64,000 bases of DNA from NCBI RefSeq assembly GCF_000383915.1, contig NZ_KB912942.1, forward strand, positions 3,779,795 through 3,843,794. Reading direction: 5' to 3'. The stretch is from Amycolatopsis benzoatilytica AK 16/65 (lineage in GTDB: Bacteria; Actinomycetota; Actinomycetes; Mycobacteriales; Pseudonocardiaceae). Both the position numbers and the translations under genes were made by a program. Position 1 is the first letter of the stretch. Each line of letters opens with the position of its first letter. The notes under the pieces are model-generated. The model saw nothing but the letters and a program-made list of their open reading frames with translations. It made no database searches and had not been told where the DNA came from. Of this stretch, positions 36,465 to 45,300 are shown piece after piece.

Positions 36465-36919
36465 GGGGCGTCCTTTCCTCGGCGGATCGAGAAGAGTCCA
36501 CTGTGTACGTCCGGCTCCGCGGAACCTCAGCCCACGACGCCGGACCTGGCAGGTGCCGACACCGACCTCATGGGAAAAACGTTAAACCGCAGACGTTTCC
36601 GTCACCAGCAGGATCGGATTACGCGATTGTTTCGGTGTGCGGGGCAGACTCACGCACCGTCGCGGCCGGGGTGGCGCGTTGCGCCGACCGGATTCCCAAA
36701 CTCGGCCATCAGGCGGCATTTCCGGCCGGGACGAGCGTAAACCGCAGCCGGCCGGGTCGGACACGGCCGGACGCGGCCAGGCGACATTCACCCGCCGGGC
36801 CCGGCGTGGCGGGCCGGCGGAGCGTCCGGATTGCCGGGACCGCGGCGAGCCGACGCCGCGGTAGCACGTCGCAAACGCAGTAAGCCACCCGCAAGGCGCT
36901 CAGTGCGAGGCGACCGGCC
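36465..36919. other. Gene-free stretch upstream of the amidase-like gene
   Basis: About 455 nt between two minus-strand genes. It has an AT-richer patch with AAACGT (36577-36582) and ACGTTT (36593-36598) as an inverted pair, and the word TAAACCGCAG occurs twice (near 36583 and 36739). These could be operator sites for the amidase-like gene. No frame looks coding; the mycobacterial pspN position, just downstream of pspM, is empty. Confidence 0.5.
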
Positions 36920-37915
36920 TCAGCCCAGGTCCCGCAGCGCCAGAGCCAGCCCGGCGAGCCGGTCCGTCGCGTCTGTCAGCGCCTCGCGCGAGGTGCCCAG
37001 GCCGTCGCTGCTCGCGGCCACTGCCCGGCCGGCCGCGGCGACCAGGCTGCCGTAGCCCTCGATGCCGTCGTCGAGTTGTTCCCGCAGCTTCGTGATCGCC
37101 GCCTGCAGCGCGGAGCGTTCCCGTTCCGGCGCGGAGTCGCGGCCGCGTTCGATGGCCTGGATGCGATCCGCCAGGCCGCGGAGCGCGCGCGCCGCTTCGG
37201 TCGAAGTGGCGCGGGCGTCGGCCACCGACACTTCCGGCACCGCGGTGGTGCCCAGCGAGGTCGGCACGGACAGCTGGCGCAGCAGTTCGCCCAGCGACGC
37301 CTCGGACTCGGCCAGCCGTTCCATCGGCTCGCGTGCCACCGATCCGGCGGGCGGCAGCGGCGGCGGGCCGCTCGGCGCGGCCGGCAGTTCAGTCTTCTTC
37401 AGCTCGCGCAACCGCAGTCCGGTGCGGACGCTGAACGTGCCGAACACCAGCGTGGCGAACCCGCCCAGCACGGCCTGGCCGATCTCCGGGCCGCTGACCT
37501 GGCCGAGCAGGCCGGTCGCCGACAGCACGGTGAGCACGCCGAACAGGATCGTGATCAGCACCCACAGGGTGAGCATCCGGGAGGTGCGCCGGATCCGCCG
37601 CTGGTGCTTGGCCGCCGGTTCGTTCCAGCGCTGCCACTTCGCGCGGACCTCGGCGACCGCGGGCACCTGGCCGGCGACCGCGGAAAACGTGGTGGGCACC
37701 GTCGGACGACGGGGCACCGGGGGCTTCGCGGCGGCCGGGCGGTGCTGGAACCGGCCTGCCTGCTGCCCTTCCTGTCCCGGCTTCCCGCCGGCCTGATCGG
37801 CCGGCGGGAAGTACCGGTTCAGCTTCTCCTGGGCGCGCTGGGCATAGTCGGGCAGCCGTTCGATGTGCTTTTCGAGCTTGGCGTTGAACTCGCTGAAGTC
37901 CCGCCGCTTGGCCAT
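36920..37915 (-). CDS. pspM: Phage-shock envelope-stress protein PspM-like
   Basis: A 331-residue membrane protein directly after pspA, matching the actinobacterial clgR-pspA-pspM order. It has a soluble N-terminal part (MAKRRDFSEFNAKLEKHIER), a Pro-rich linker, two helices (about 114-133 and 142-162: LTLWVLITILFGVLTVL and AVLGGFATLVFGTFSV) and a C-terminal helical region. PspM is the membrane partner that recruits PspA in mycobacteria. Identity rests on topology and position more than on motifs. Confidence 0.75.
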   Translation of the reverse strand: MAKRRDFSEFNAKLEKHIERLPDYAQRAQEKLNRYFPPADQAGGKPGQEGQQAGRFQHRPAAAKPPVPRRPTVPTTFSAVAGQVPAVAEVRAKWQRWNEPAAKHQRRIRRTSRMLTLWVLITILFGVLTVLSATGLLGQVSGPEIGQAVLGGFATLVFGTFSVRTGLRLRELKKTELPAAPSGPPPLPPAGSVAREPMERLAESEASLGELLRQLSVPTSLGTTAVPEVSVADARATSTEAARALRGLADRIQAIERGRDSAPERERSALQAAITKLREQLDDGIEGYGSLVAAAGRAVAASSDGLGTSREALTDATDRLAGLALALRDLG

Positions 37916-37952
37916 CCCGCCACCCCCTGCGCTCTGCCCGTGGACCGGCCGG

Positions 37953-38795
37953 TCAGGCCGGGTTCTTGCCCTGCTCGGCCTGGACGCGGGCCTGGATCTC
38001 CCGCTGGATGTCCGCCGAGCTGCTGGCGGCCGGCTTCGCCGCCGCGCTGCCGTCGGTCACCTGCGCGACCGAGTCGCCGCGCATCGAGGCGCGGATCTGC
38101 TCCAGCCGCGAGTGGCCGGCCATCTGGGTGGCCGACTGCTGGACCTCCATCATCCGGCCCTGCACCGAGTTCTGCGCCAGCTCGGCCTGGCCCAGCGCGG
38201 TGGTGTAGCGCTTCTCGATCTTGTCCCGGACCTCTTCCAGCGACGGCGTGTTGCCCGGCGCGGCCAGCTGGCTCATCTGGTTGAGCGAAGCGGAGACCTG
38301 CTCCTGCATCTTCGCCTGCTCCAGCTGCGACAGCAGCTTGGTGCGCTCGGCCAGCTTCTCCTGCAGCATGGTGGCGTTGCGCTCGACGGCCTGCTTGGCC
38401 TGCGCGGCCGCCTGCAGCGACTGGTCGTGCAGCGTCTTGAGGTCTTCGATGTTCTGCTCAGCCGTGACGAGCTGCGCGGCGAAGCTTTCCGCCGCGGTCT
38501 CGAACTCGGTCGCCTTCGCCTCGTCGCCCTTGGAGCGCGCCTCGTCGGCGAGCACCAGCGCCTGGCGCGTGGACGCCTGGAGCTTCTCGACGTCGCCGAG
38601 CTGCCGGTTGAGCTTCATCTCCAGCTGCCGCTGGTTGCCGATCACGGAGGCGGCCTGCTGCGTCAGCGCCTGGTGGTTGCGCTGTGCCTCCTCGATGGCC
38701 TGCTGGATCTGTACCTTCGGGTCGGCGTGCTCGTCGATCTTCGACGAGAACGCCGCCATCATGTACTTCCAGAACTTCACGAACGGGTTGGCCAT
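37953..38795 (-). CDS. pspA: Phage-shock protein A (PspA/IM30)
   Basis: A 280-residue ESCRT-III-like coiled-coil protein that coats stressed membrane. It starts [16 protein letters not shown], the N-terminal amphipathic helix; the rest is almost entirely coiled coil ([18 protein letters not shown] onwards), with a short Ala/Ser linker and a final helix [16 protein letters not shown] at 38795 has GGAGGAG upstream; codons before it lack similarity. A hairpin terminator separates it from clgR, so expression probably comes from its own promoter as well. Confidence 0.93.
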   Translation of the reverse strand: MANPFVKFWKYMMAAFSSKIDEHADPKVQIQQAIEEAQRNHQALTQQAASVIGNQRQLEMKLNRQLGDVEKLQASTRQALVLADEARSKGDEAKATEFETAAESFAAQLVTAEQNIEDLKTLHDQSLQAAAQAKQAVERNATMLQEKLAERTKLLSQLEQAKMQEQVSASLNQMSQLAAPGNTPSLEEVRDKIEKRYTTALGQAELAQNSVQGRMMEVQQSATQMAGHSRLEQIRASMRGDSVAQVTDGSAAAKPAASSSADIQREIQARVQAEQGKNPA

Positions 38796-38988
38796 CTCCT
38801 CCGCCTGCCTTCTTGCGTCCCACGGGCCCTGAGTTTCCTCGGGGCGGGGCGTCGCTCCCCTAGTCACACAACGTCCCGACCCCGGCATCGGGTTCCATCG
38901 TGTCAGGTCGGCGTCCGCCGTTCCAGGCGACCCCGGGGGAATTCAGGGATGGCCCTGAGCGACGCTCGCCCCGACCCTGCCTACGCGT

Positions 38989-39017
38989 ACGGCCCCGAGG
39001 GCGTTCCCCGGGGCCGT
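38989..39017 (-). terminator. Hairpin past clgR
   Basis: A perfect 9-bp stem (ACGGCCCCG and complement) with an 11-nt loop, about 20 nt past the clgR stop. No T-tract. It may terminate or reduce read-through into pspA. Confidence 0.5.
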
Positions 39018-39037
39018 GCACGTATTCGATGCTCGCG

Positions 39038-39496
39038 TTACGCCGCGATCGTGGACGCCAGCTTCGGCGCGCCGATCGTGGTCCGCAACGTGGTGCTCAT
39101 CCGCTGTGCGGGCTGAAGCCGCAGGTCGGACAGGTCGTCGCCGATCAGCTCGGACACCAGGCGGCCGCCTTCGAACCCGGCCGAGCCGGTTTCGCGGTCC
39201 GGCACGGTCTTCCGCGGCCCGGCGTCCACCTCTTCCGGCACCGGTGCGACCTCGACCTCGTCGAGGGCCGACACGTCGGCCGCGACCTTGTACAGCAGCT
39301 CGCCGAGCGGGAGCTCCAACGCCTGGCAGATGGAGGCCAGCAGCTCGCTGGACGCCTCCTTCTGGCCGCGCTCGACCTCGGACAGGTAGCCGAGGCTCAC
39401 CCGGGCGGCACGAGAGATGTCACGCAGCGTTCGGCGCTGGTTTGTGCGGGCATGACGGAGCCGGTCACCGATCGCCTCGCGCAAGAGCACGGTCAT
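39038..39496 (-). CDS. clgR: Transcriptional regulator ClgR
   Basis: A 152-residue XRE-type regulator that activates clp protease genes and, in mycobacteria, the psp operon. The helix-turn-helix covers about residues 10-66 ([32 protein letters not shown]). The C-terminus ends in Ala-Ala (KLASTIAA), consistent with ClpP-dependent turnover known for ClgR. ATG at 39496 is preceded by GGGAGG; a GTG three bases earlier is possible. A ClgR-type box lies about 80 nt upstream. Confidence 0.93.
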   Translation of the reverse strand: MTVLLREAIGDRLRHARTNQRRTLRDISRAARVSLGYLSEVERGQKEASSELLASICQALELPLGELLYKVAADVSALDEVEVAPVPEEVDAGPRKTVPDRETGSAGFEGGRLVSELIGDDLSDLRLQPAQRMSTTLRTTIGAPKLASTIAA

Positions 39497-39575
39497 CACG
39501 CGCCTCCCTTCCCGAACTGGTGCCTCCTACGTTACCCAGAGCTGCGCCCCGAGTGCAGGACTTGACACGTACGTA

Positions 39576-39586
39576 CGCCAAGGGCG
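39576..39586 (-). promoter_or_regulatory. ClgR box upstream of clgR
   Basis: CGCCAAGGGCG fits the corynebacterial ClgR consensus core CGCYNANRGCG, followed by AAC as expected. A -10 box TAACGT (minus strand, 39529-39534) puts the start of transcription near 39522, so the box would lie near -60, right for an activator. This supports autoactivation. Confidence 0.55.
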
Positions 39587-39596
39587 AACGCCGTTT

Positions 39597-40061
39597 TCAG
39601 TCTAGTTGTTCCCGGAGCAGCGCGAACGCGGCGCGCACCGAAGCCGCCCGGACGGCGGCCCGCTCACCGGCCGCGGCCAGCTCACGCACCGTGTCCGTGC
39701 CCGGTCCGCTCAACCCCACGAAGACCGTGCCCGGAGCCACGCCGTCCTGCGAGTCCGGCCCCGCGACGCCGGTCAGGCCGAGGCCCCAGGTCGCGCCGCA
39801 GCGCTCCCGCGCTCCCCTGGCCAGCTGCGCGGCCACCTCGGGGTGCACCGCGCCGTGCTCGGCCAGCAACTGCTCGTCGACGCCGGCCAAGGCCGCCTTC
39901 AGCTCCGTGGCGTAGACCACCAGCCCGCCGCGCAGCACCGCGCTCGCGCCCGGCACCTCAGCGAGCGTGGCGCAGACGAGTCCGGCGGTCAGCGACTCCG
40001 CCGCGGCCACGGTTTCCCCCCGACGGGTGAGAGCCTCGACCAGTTCGCGCGCCTGGCTCAT
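39597..40061 (-). CDS. pncC: CinA-type nicotinamide-nucleotide amidohydrolase
   Basis: A 154-residue stand-alone CinA C-terminal domain (PncC), which deamidates NMN to NaMN in pyridine-nucleotide recycling. The active-site serine lies in AAAESLTAGLVCATLAE; VVYATELKAALAGV and GLTGVAGPD are conserved. The ATG overlaps the pgsA stop (ATGA). The N-terminal CinA domain of longer homologues is absent. Confidence 0.9.
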   Translation of the reverse strand: MSQARELVEALTRRGETVAAAESLTAGLVCATLAEVPGASAVLRGGLVVYATELKAALAGVDEQLLAEHGAVHPEVAAQLARGARERCGATWGLGLTGVAGPDSQDGVAPGTVFVGLSGPGTDTVRELAAAGERAAVRAASVRAAFALLREQLD

Positions 40062-40723
40062 CAAGCTCCCGTCGCGCGCCGGCCGGCCGCGCGGAGCCGG
40101 ATCGCGCGGACCAGGTAGTCCACGCCGGTGACCACGGTCAGCGCCACCGCGATGCCCATCAGCGTCCAGCGCACCGGGTCCGCCCCGGCGGGAAGCGGCA
40201 GCAGGTACGTCACGATCGCGAGGATCTGCGCCATCGTCTTCGCCTTGCCGCCGCGGCTGGCCGGGATCACGCCGTGCCGGATCACCCAGAACCGCAGCAG
40301 CGTCACGCCGATCTCGCGGACCGCGATCACGACGGTGACCCACCAAGGCAGCTCGCCGAGGACGCTCAGCCCGATCAGCGCGGCGCCGATCAGCGCCTTG
40401 TCCGCGATCGGGTCGGCGATCTTGCCGAAGTCGGTGATCAGCCCGTAGCGGCGGGCGACCCAGCCGTCCACCTGGTCGGTGGCCGAGGCGAGGGCGAACA
40501 GCCCGGTGGCGATCAGCCGCCACGTGGTGTCCTCGCCGCCCGCGGTGAACAGCGCCAGCACGAACAACGGCACCAGCACGAGCCGCGAGATGGTGAGCAG
40601 ATTCGCCAGGTTCAGCGTGGGGACCGGGGTCGCCTCGGGCACCTGGGCGCCGCCGTCGGCGGGGCCGTCGGGGGACGCGGCGCGGGGCACGCCCTCGCCC
40701 GCCCCGCCGGTCGCGGCACTCAC
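40061..40723 (-). CDS. pgsA: CDP-DAG--glycerol-3-phosphate 3-phosphatidyltransferase
   Basis: Integral membrane enzyme making phosphatidylglycerol phosphate. The CDP-alcohol phosphotransferase signature is complete: [13 protein letters not shown], then [13 protein letters not shown]. About 220 residues with five to six helices. A Pro/Gly/Ala-rich tail of about 30 residues precedes the first helix. The GTG overlaps the rimO stop as GTGA, so rimO-pgsA-pncC form one coupled unit. Confidence 0.93.
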   Translation of the reverse strand: MSAATGGAGEGVPRAASPDGPADGGAQVPEATPVPTLNLANLLTISRLVLVPLFVLALFTAGGEDTTWRLIATGLFALASATDQVDGWVARRYGLITDFGKIADPIADKALIGAALIGLSVLGELPWWVTVVIAVREIGVTLLRFWVIRHGVIPASRGGKAKTMAQILAIVTYLLPLPAGADPVRWTLMGIAVALTVVTGVDYLVRAIRLRAAGRRATGA

Positions 40724-42177
40724 CGGCCGGAGTCCGGCACCGGCCGGACGATCAGGTCCACCCCGGCGGAGTCGACCACCTCGCAGCGGACGAGATCGCC
40801 CACCGCGAAGGAGTTGGCGGCCTCGTCTTCGAGATTTTCGAGGATGACGCACTCGCCGTCGACCTCGGGCGCCTGGTGCGCGGCGCGGCCCACCGCGTCG
40901 TCGCCGTCCGCGCCGTCGTTCTCCACCAGCACAGTCACCACAGTGCCGATCCGGTCCTCGGCGCGCTGCGCGGTGAGCTCCTCGACCAGCGCCGAGATGC
41001 GGGCGACGCGCGCGGCGACCTCGGCCGGGTCGAGCTTGCCGTCGAAGGTCTCCGCCTCGGTGCCGTCCTCGTCGGAGTAGCCGAACACGCCGACCGCGTC
41101 GAGCCGGGCGCCGGTCAGGAACCGCTCCAGCTCGGCCAGGTCGTCCTCGGTTTCGCCGGGGAACCCGACGATCACGTTGGTCCGGATGCCCGCCTCCGGC
41201 GCGTACTCGCGGATCTGCGCGGTGAGCGCGAGGAACGAGTCGGTGGAGCCGAACCGGCGCATCCGGCGCAGCACCTGCTCGCTGGAGTGCTGGAAGGACA
41301 GGTCGAAGTAGTCCGCGACGCCCGGCGTGGTCGCGATGGCCTTGACCAGCTGCGGACGGGTCTCGGCAGGCTGCAGGTAGGACACCCGGACGCGCTCGAT
41401 GCCGTCGATCTCGGCCAGCCGCGGCAGCAGCAGCTCCAGCGCGCGCGAGCCCTCGCGGCCGAAGTCCTTGCCGTAGGACGTGGAGTTCTCGCTGACCAGG
41501 AAGAGTTCCTTGACGCCGTTCTCGGCCAGCCAGGCCGCCTCGGCGACGATCTCGTCCGGCTGGCGCGACACGAACGACCCGCGGAACGACGGGATCGCGC
41601 AGAACGAGCAGCGCCGGTCGCAGCCGGAGGCGATCTTCAGCGCGGCGACCGGGGAATCGTCCAGCCGGGTGCGCAGCACGCGCGGGCCCCAGCCGTGCTG
41701 GGCGTGGCCGGGCACCTCGACCTCGGTCGTGGCGGCGGGCCGCTGGACCGGGCTGATCGGCAGCAGCTTGCGGCGGTCGGACGGGGTGTGCGCGGCGATC
41801 GCGCGTCCGGCGACCACGTCGTCCAGCCGGGAGGACAGGTCGGCGTAGTGGTCGAAGCCGAGGACGGCGTCCGCCTCGGGCAGGCTGTCGGCCAGCTCGT
41901 TGCCGTACCGCTCGGCCATGCAGCCGACCGCGACCACCTTGCGGCCGGTGTCGGCGGCGGCGAGCAGCGTGTCGACCGAGTCCTTCTTCGCGGACTCGAC
42001 GAAGCCGCACGTGTTCACCACGACGACGTCGGAGTCCTCGGGTTCGGCGGCCAGTTCCCAGCCGCCCGCGGCCAGCCGGCCCGCCAGCTCCTCGGAATCG
42101 ACCTCGTTGCGGGCGCAGCCCAAGGTCACGAGGGAGACACGACGGGCGCGAGCGGGTTCAACGGCTGGAGAAGGCAC
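40720..42177 (-). CDS. rimO: Ribosomal protein S12 methylthiotransferase RimO
   Basis: Radical-SAM enzyme that methylthiolates an Asp of ribosomal protein S12. The N-terminal UPF0004 domain starts [17 protein letters not shown] with further Cys in [15 protein letters not shown] and [11 protein letters not shown]. The radical-SAM triad is in [15 protein letters not shown] (about residue 189), and a C-terminal TRAM domain follows. [10 protein letters not shown] separates RimO from MiaB. 485 residues. Confidence 0.94.
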   Translation of the reverse strand: MPSPAVEPARARRVSLVTLGCARNEVDSEELAGRLAAGGWELAAEPEDSDVVVVNTCGFVESAKKDSVDTLLAAADTGRKVVAVGCMAERYGNELADSLPEADAVLGFDHYADLSSRLDDVVAGRAIAAHTPSDRRKLLPISPVQRPAATTEVEVPGHAQHGWGPRVLRTRLDDSPVAALKIASGCDRRCSFCAIPSFRGSFVSRQPDEIVAEAAWLAENGVKELFLVSENSTSYGKDFGREGSRALELLLPRLAEIDGIERVRVSYLQPAETRPQLVKAIATTPGVADYFDLSFQHSSEQVLRRMRRFGSTDSFLALTAQIREYAPEAGIRTNVIVGFPGETEDDLAELERFLTGARLDAVGVFGYSDEDGTEAETFDGKLDPAEVAARVARISALVEELTAQRAEDRIGTVVTVLVENDGADGDDAVGRAAHQAPEVDGECVILENLEDEAANSFAVGDLVRCEVVDSAGVDLIVRPVPDSGR

Positions 42178-42253
42178 GACGTTCAGGGTAGCCGTCGGCC
42201 TCGGACGGCTCCGCGACGGAGTCGCTCAGCCGGGCGAACGGCCTTCTCCCGGC

Positions 42254-42307
42254 GTCCGGGAAGGGCCCGCGGAGGGAAGCAGAGTCCCTCCAGGGCCCCT
42301 CCCGGAC
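42254..42307. repeat. Intergenic hairpin repeat, divergent copy
   Basis: Imperfect arms (GTCCGGGA..TCCCGGAC outside, GGAGGGA/TCCCTCC inside) around the loop AGCAGAG. It lies 25 nt past the stop of the AAA gene on the minus strand and upstream of rimO. Confidence 0.8.
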
Positions 42308-42331
42308 CGGCCGCCGAGCGAGCGGACGGGT

Positions 42332-45300
42332 TCAGGCGGCGGCGACGTCGGCGACTGTCAGCATCGTCAGCTCGGTGTCGTCCAGCGCCTCGAGATCGAC
42401 GTCCGGGCCGGCCAGCCGCATCGCCTGGGAGCGGATCGCGCGCTCCAGCAGCCCGCGCGCGGAGCGGCCGTTCGCGAAGCCGGTGCCTCGGTCGATGCCG
42501 GCGATGAAGCCGGGCAGCGCTTCGGTCAGCTCGGGGTCGAGACGGTAGCCCTGCTTGCCTGCCATGCTCGTGAAGATCTCCGCCAGCTGTTCGTTCGTGT
42601 AGTCGGCGAAGTGCACCGTCGCGCCGAACCGGGACCGCAGGCCGGCGTTGGCGTCGAGGAACCGGTCCATGTCCGCGGGATAGCCGGCCGCGATGACGAT
42701 CAGGTCCTCGCGATGGTTCTCCATCTGCACCAGCAGCTCGGCGACCGCCTCGGTGCCGAAGTCGCTGTTGTTCGAATAGGTCTGGACCAGGTTGTACGCC
42801 TCGTCGATGAACAGCAGCCCGCCGATCGCCCGCTCGCAGACATCGCGCGTCTTCGGCGCGGTCTGCCCGATGTACTCGCCCACCAGGTCCGGCCGCGCGA
42901 CCTCGACCAGGTGCCCGGACGGCAGCACGCCCAGCTCCCGGTAAAGCTGGCCCATCAGCCGCGCGACGGTCGTCTTCGCGGTGCCCGGGTTGCCGGTGAA
43001 CACGAGGTGCCGGCTGCGCGCCCCGACCGGCAGCCCGGCCTTGCGCCGGCGCGCGTCCAGCCGCGTCTCCGCGACCAGGGAACGGACCTGCGCCTTCACC
43101 TCGTCCAGGCCGATCATCCCGTCGAGTTCGGCCATCAGGTCGTCCAAGCCGCGCCGCGGCCCGGCCTCGTCGGTGACCGCGACCCCCGATTCGGCGGCCA
43201 GGTCGGCCGCGACGAGCGTGCCGAGCTGGTCGGCCGGGGTGTCCGGGGCGGCGGCGAGCCGCGAAGACTGCTTGCTGATCGCGGCTTCCAGCATCCCGCG
43301 CGCGGACCGGCCGTTCGCGAACCCGCGCCCGCGCGGGATCCGGCGCACGGCTTCGGGCAGCACAGCTTGGAGGTCTTCGGAGAGCTGGTAGCCGAGACCC
43401 TTCGCCATCACCTCGAAGATCTTCGCCAGCTCGTCGTTCGAGTAGTCCGGGAACTCGATCCGGCCGGAGAACCGCGACCGCAGGCCCGGGTTGGCTTCCA
43501 GGAACTCGTCCATCTGCTTCGGGTAACCGGCCACGAACACCACCAGGTCGTCGCGGTGGTTCTCCATCTGCACCAGCAGCTCGGTGACCGCTTCCTGGCC
43601 CATCGAGTCGTTTTCGTCCTTGACCAGGTTGTAAGCCTCGTCGATGAACAAGACGCCGCCGCTCGCGCGCTCGCACACCTCGCGCGTCTTCGGCGCGGTT
43701 CCCCCGGCGTATTCCGCGACCAGATCGGCCCGGCCGACCTCGACCAGGTGCCCGGACGGCAGCACTCCCAGCTCCCGGTAGATCTGGCCGACCAGCCGCG
43801 ACACCGTCGTCTTCGCGGTGCCCGGGTTGCCGGTGAACAGCAGATGCCGGCTGCGGACCGCGACCTTCATGCCCGCGTCGCGCCGCCGCTGGTCGACGGC
43901 CATCTCGTCCACCATCGACCGGACCCGCTGCTTCACCGAGTTCAGGCCGATCATCCCGTCCAGCTCGGCGAGCAGCTCGTCGAGACTCCGGCGCGGGCCG
44001 GCGTCGTCGATCGCGCCGACCCCGGCCTCGCCCGGCGCCGGCAGGTCGGCGCCGACCAAGGTGACCAGGTCGGCATCGGAGACGTCGCCCGAGGTGAGCC
44101 GGGTCGACTGCTTCGCGATCGCGGTTTCCAGCAGGCCGCGCGCCGACCGGCCGTTGGCGAACCCGCGCCCGCGCGGGATCCGCCGGACCGCCTCGGGCAG
44201 CGCGTCCAGCAGGTCCGGGGCGAGCCGGTAGCCCTGGCCCTTCGCCATCACCGCGAAGATCTGCGCCAGTTCGTCGTTCGAGTAGTCCGGGAAGTCGATG
44301 ACGCCGGCGAACCGGGACCGCAGGCCCGAGTTGGCCTCCAGGAAGGCGTCCATCTCCTTCGGGTAGCCGGCCGCGAAGACCACCAGGTCCTCGCGGTGGT
44401 TCTCCATCTGCACCAGCAGTTCGGCGACGGCTTCCTTGCCGAACTGGTCGTCCTTCTCGGTCATGAGGTTGTACGCCTCGTCCAGGAACAGCACACCGCC
44501 GGCGGCCCGCTGCACCACCGCGCGGGTCTTCTGCGAGGTCTCGCCGAGGTATTCGCCGACCAGGTCGGTGCGGGTCACCTCCACGACGTGGCCCTTCGGC
44601 AGCACGCCGAGCGCCTGGTAGACCTTGCCCAGCAGCCGCGCGACGGTGGTCTTGGCGGTGCCCGGATTGCCGGTGAGCAGCAGATGCCGGCTGCGCACGG
44701 CGACCTTCATGCCGGATTCGCGGCGCCGGGCGTCGATCGCCATCTCCGAGGTCAGCGAGCGGACCCGCTCCTTCACCGCGGCCAGGCCGATCATCGCGTC
44801 CAGCTCGGCGAGCAGCTCCTCGATGGACTGGCCGCCGCGCTTGCCGACCGCCGCCACCAGCGGCTCGATGTCCTGATGGGTCAGCTGGATGCGGCTGCCC
44901 GGCGTCGCGCCCCGGGTGATCGCCTGGCGCGATGCCGCGTCCAGCATCGCCTCCACCGCCGTGGCCTCGGGCTCCTTGACCAGCGCGGCGAGCCGGTCGC
45001 GGACGTCCGGGGGCAGCCCGAAGGACCGTTCCCAGGCCAGCGCATCGAGCAGAGCGGCCGCCTCGGCCGGCCGGTCGAACCGGGCCAGCCGGTACTGCAG
45101 GCTGGCCGCGACCAGGTCCGGTGCTTCGACGGCAAGGGTCTCCAGCATCTTCTCGGTGCCGGCCAGGATGATCAGCCGGCAGCTCTCCTGGTCGCGCGAA
45201 TACGCGCGGAGCTGGCGGACCGTCGCTCCGGCGTCCTTTTCGAAGAACGCATCGGCTCGCTCCGCGAGCATCAGGCCGGACCCGCCGTCGTCGATCCGGT

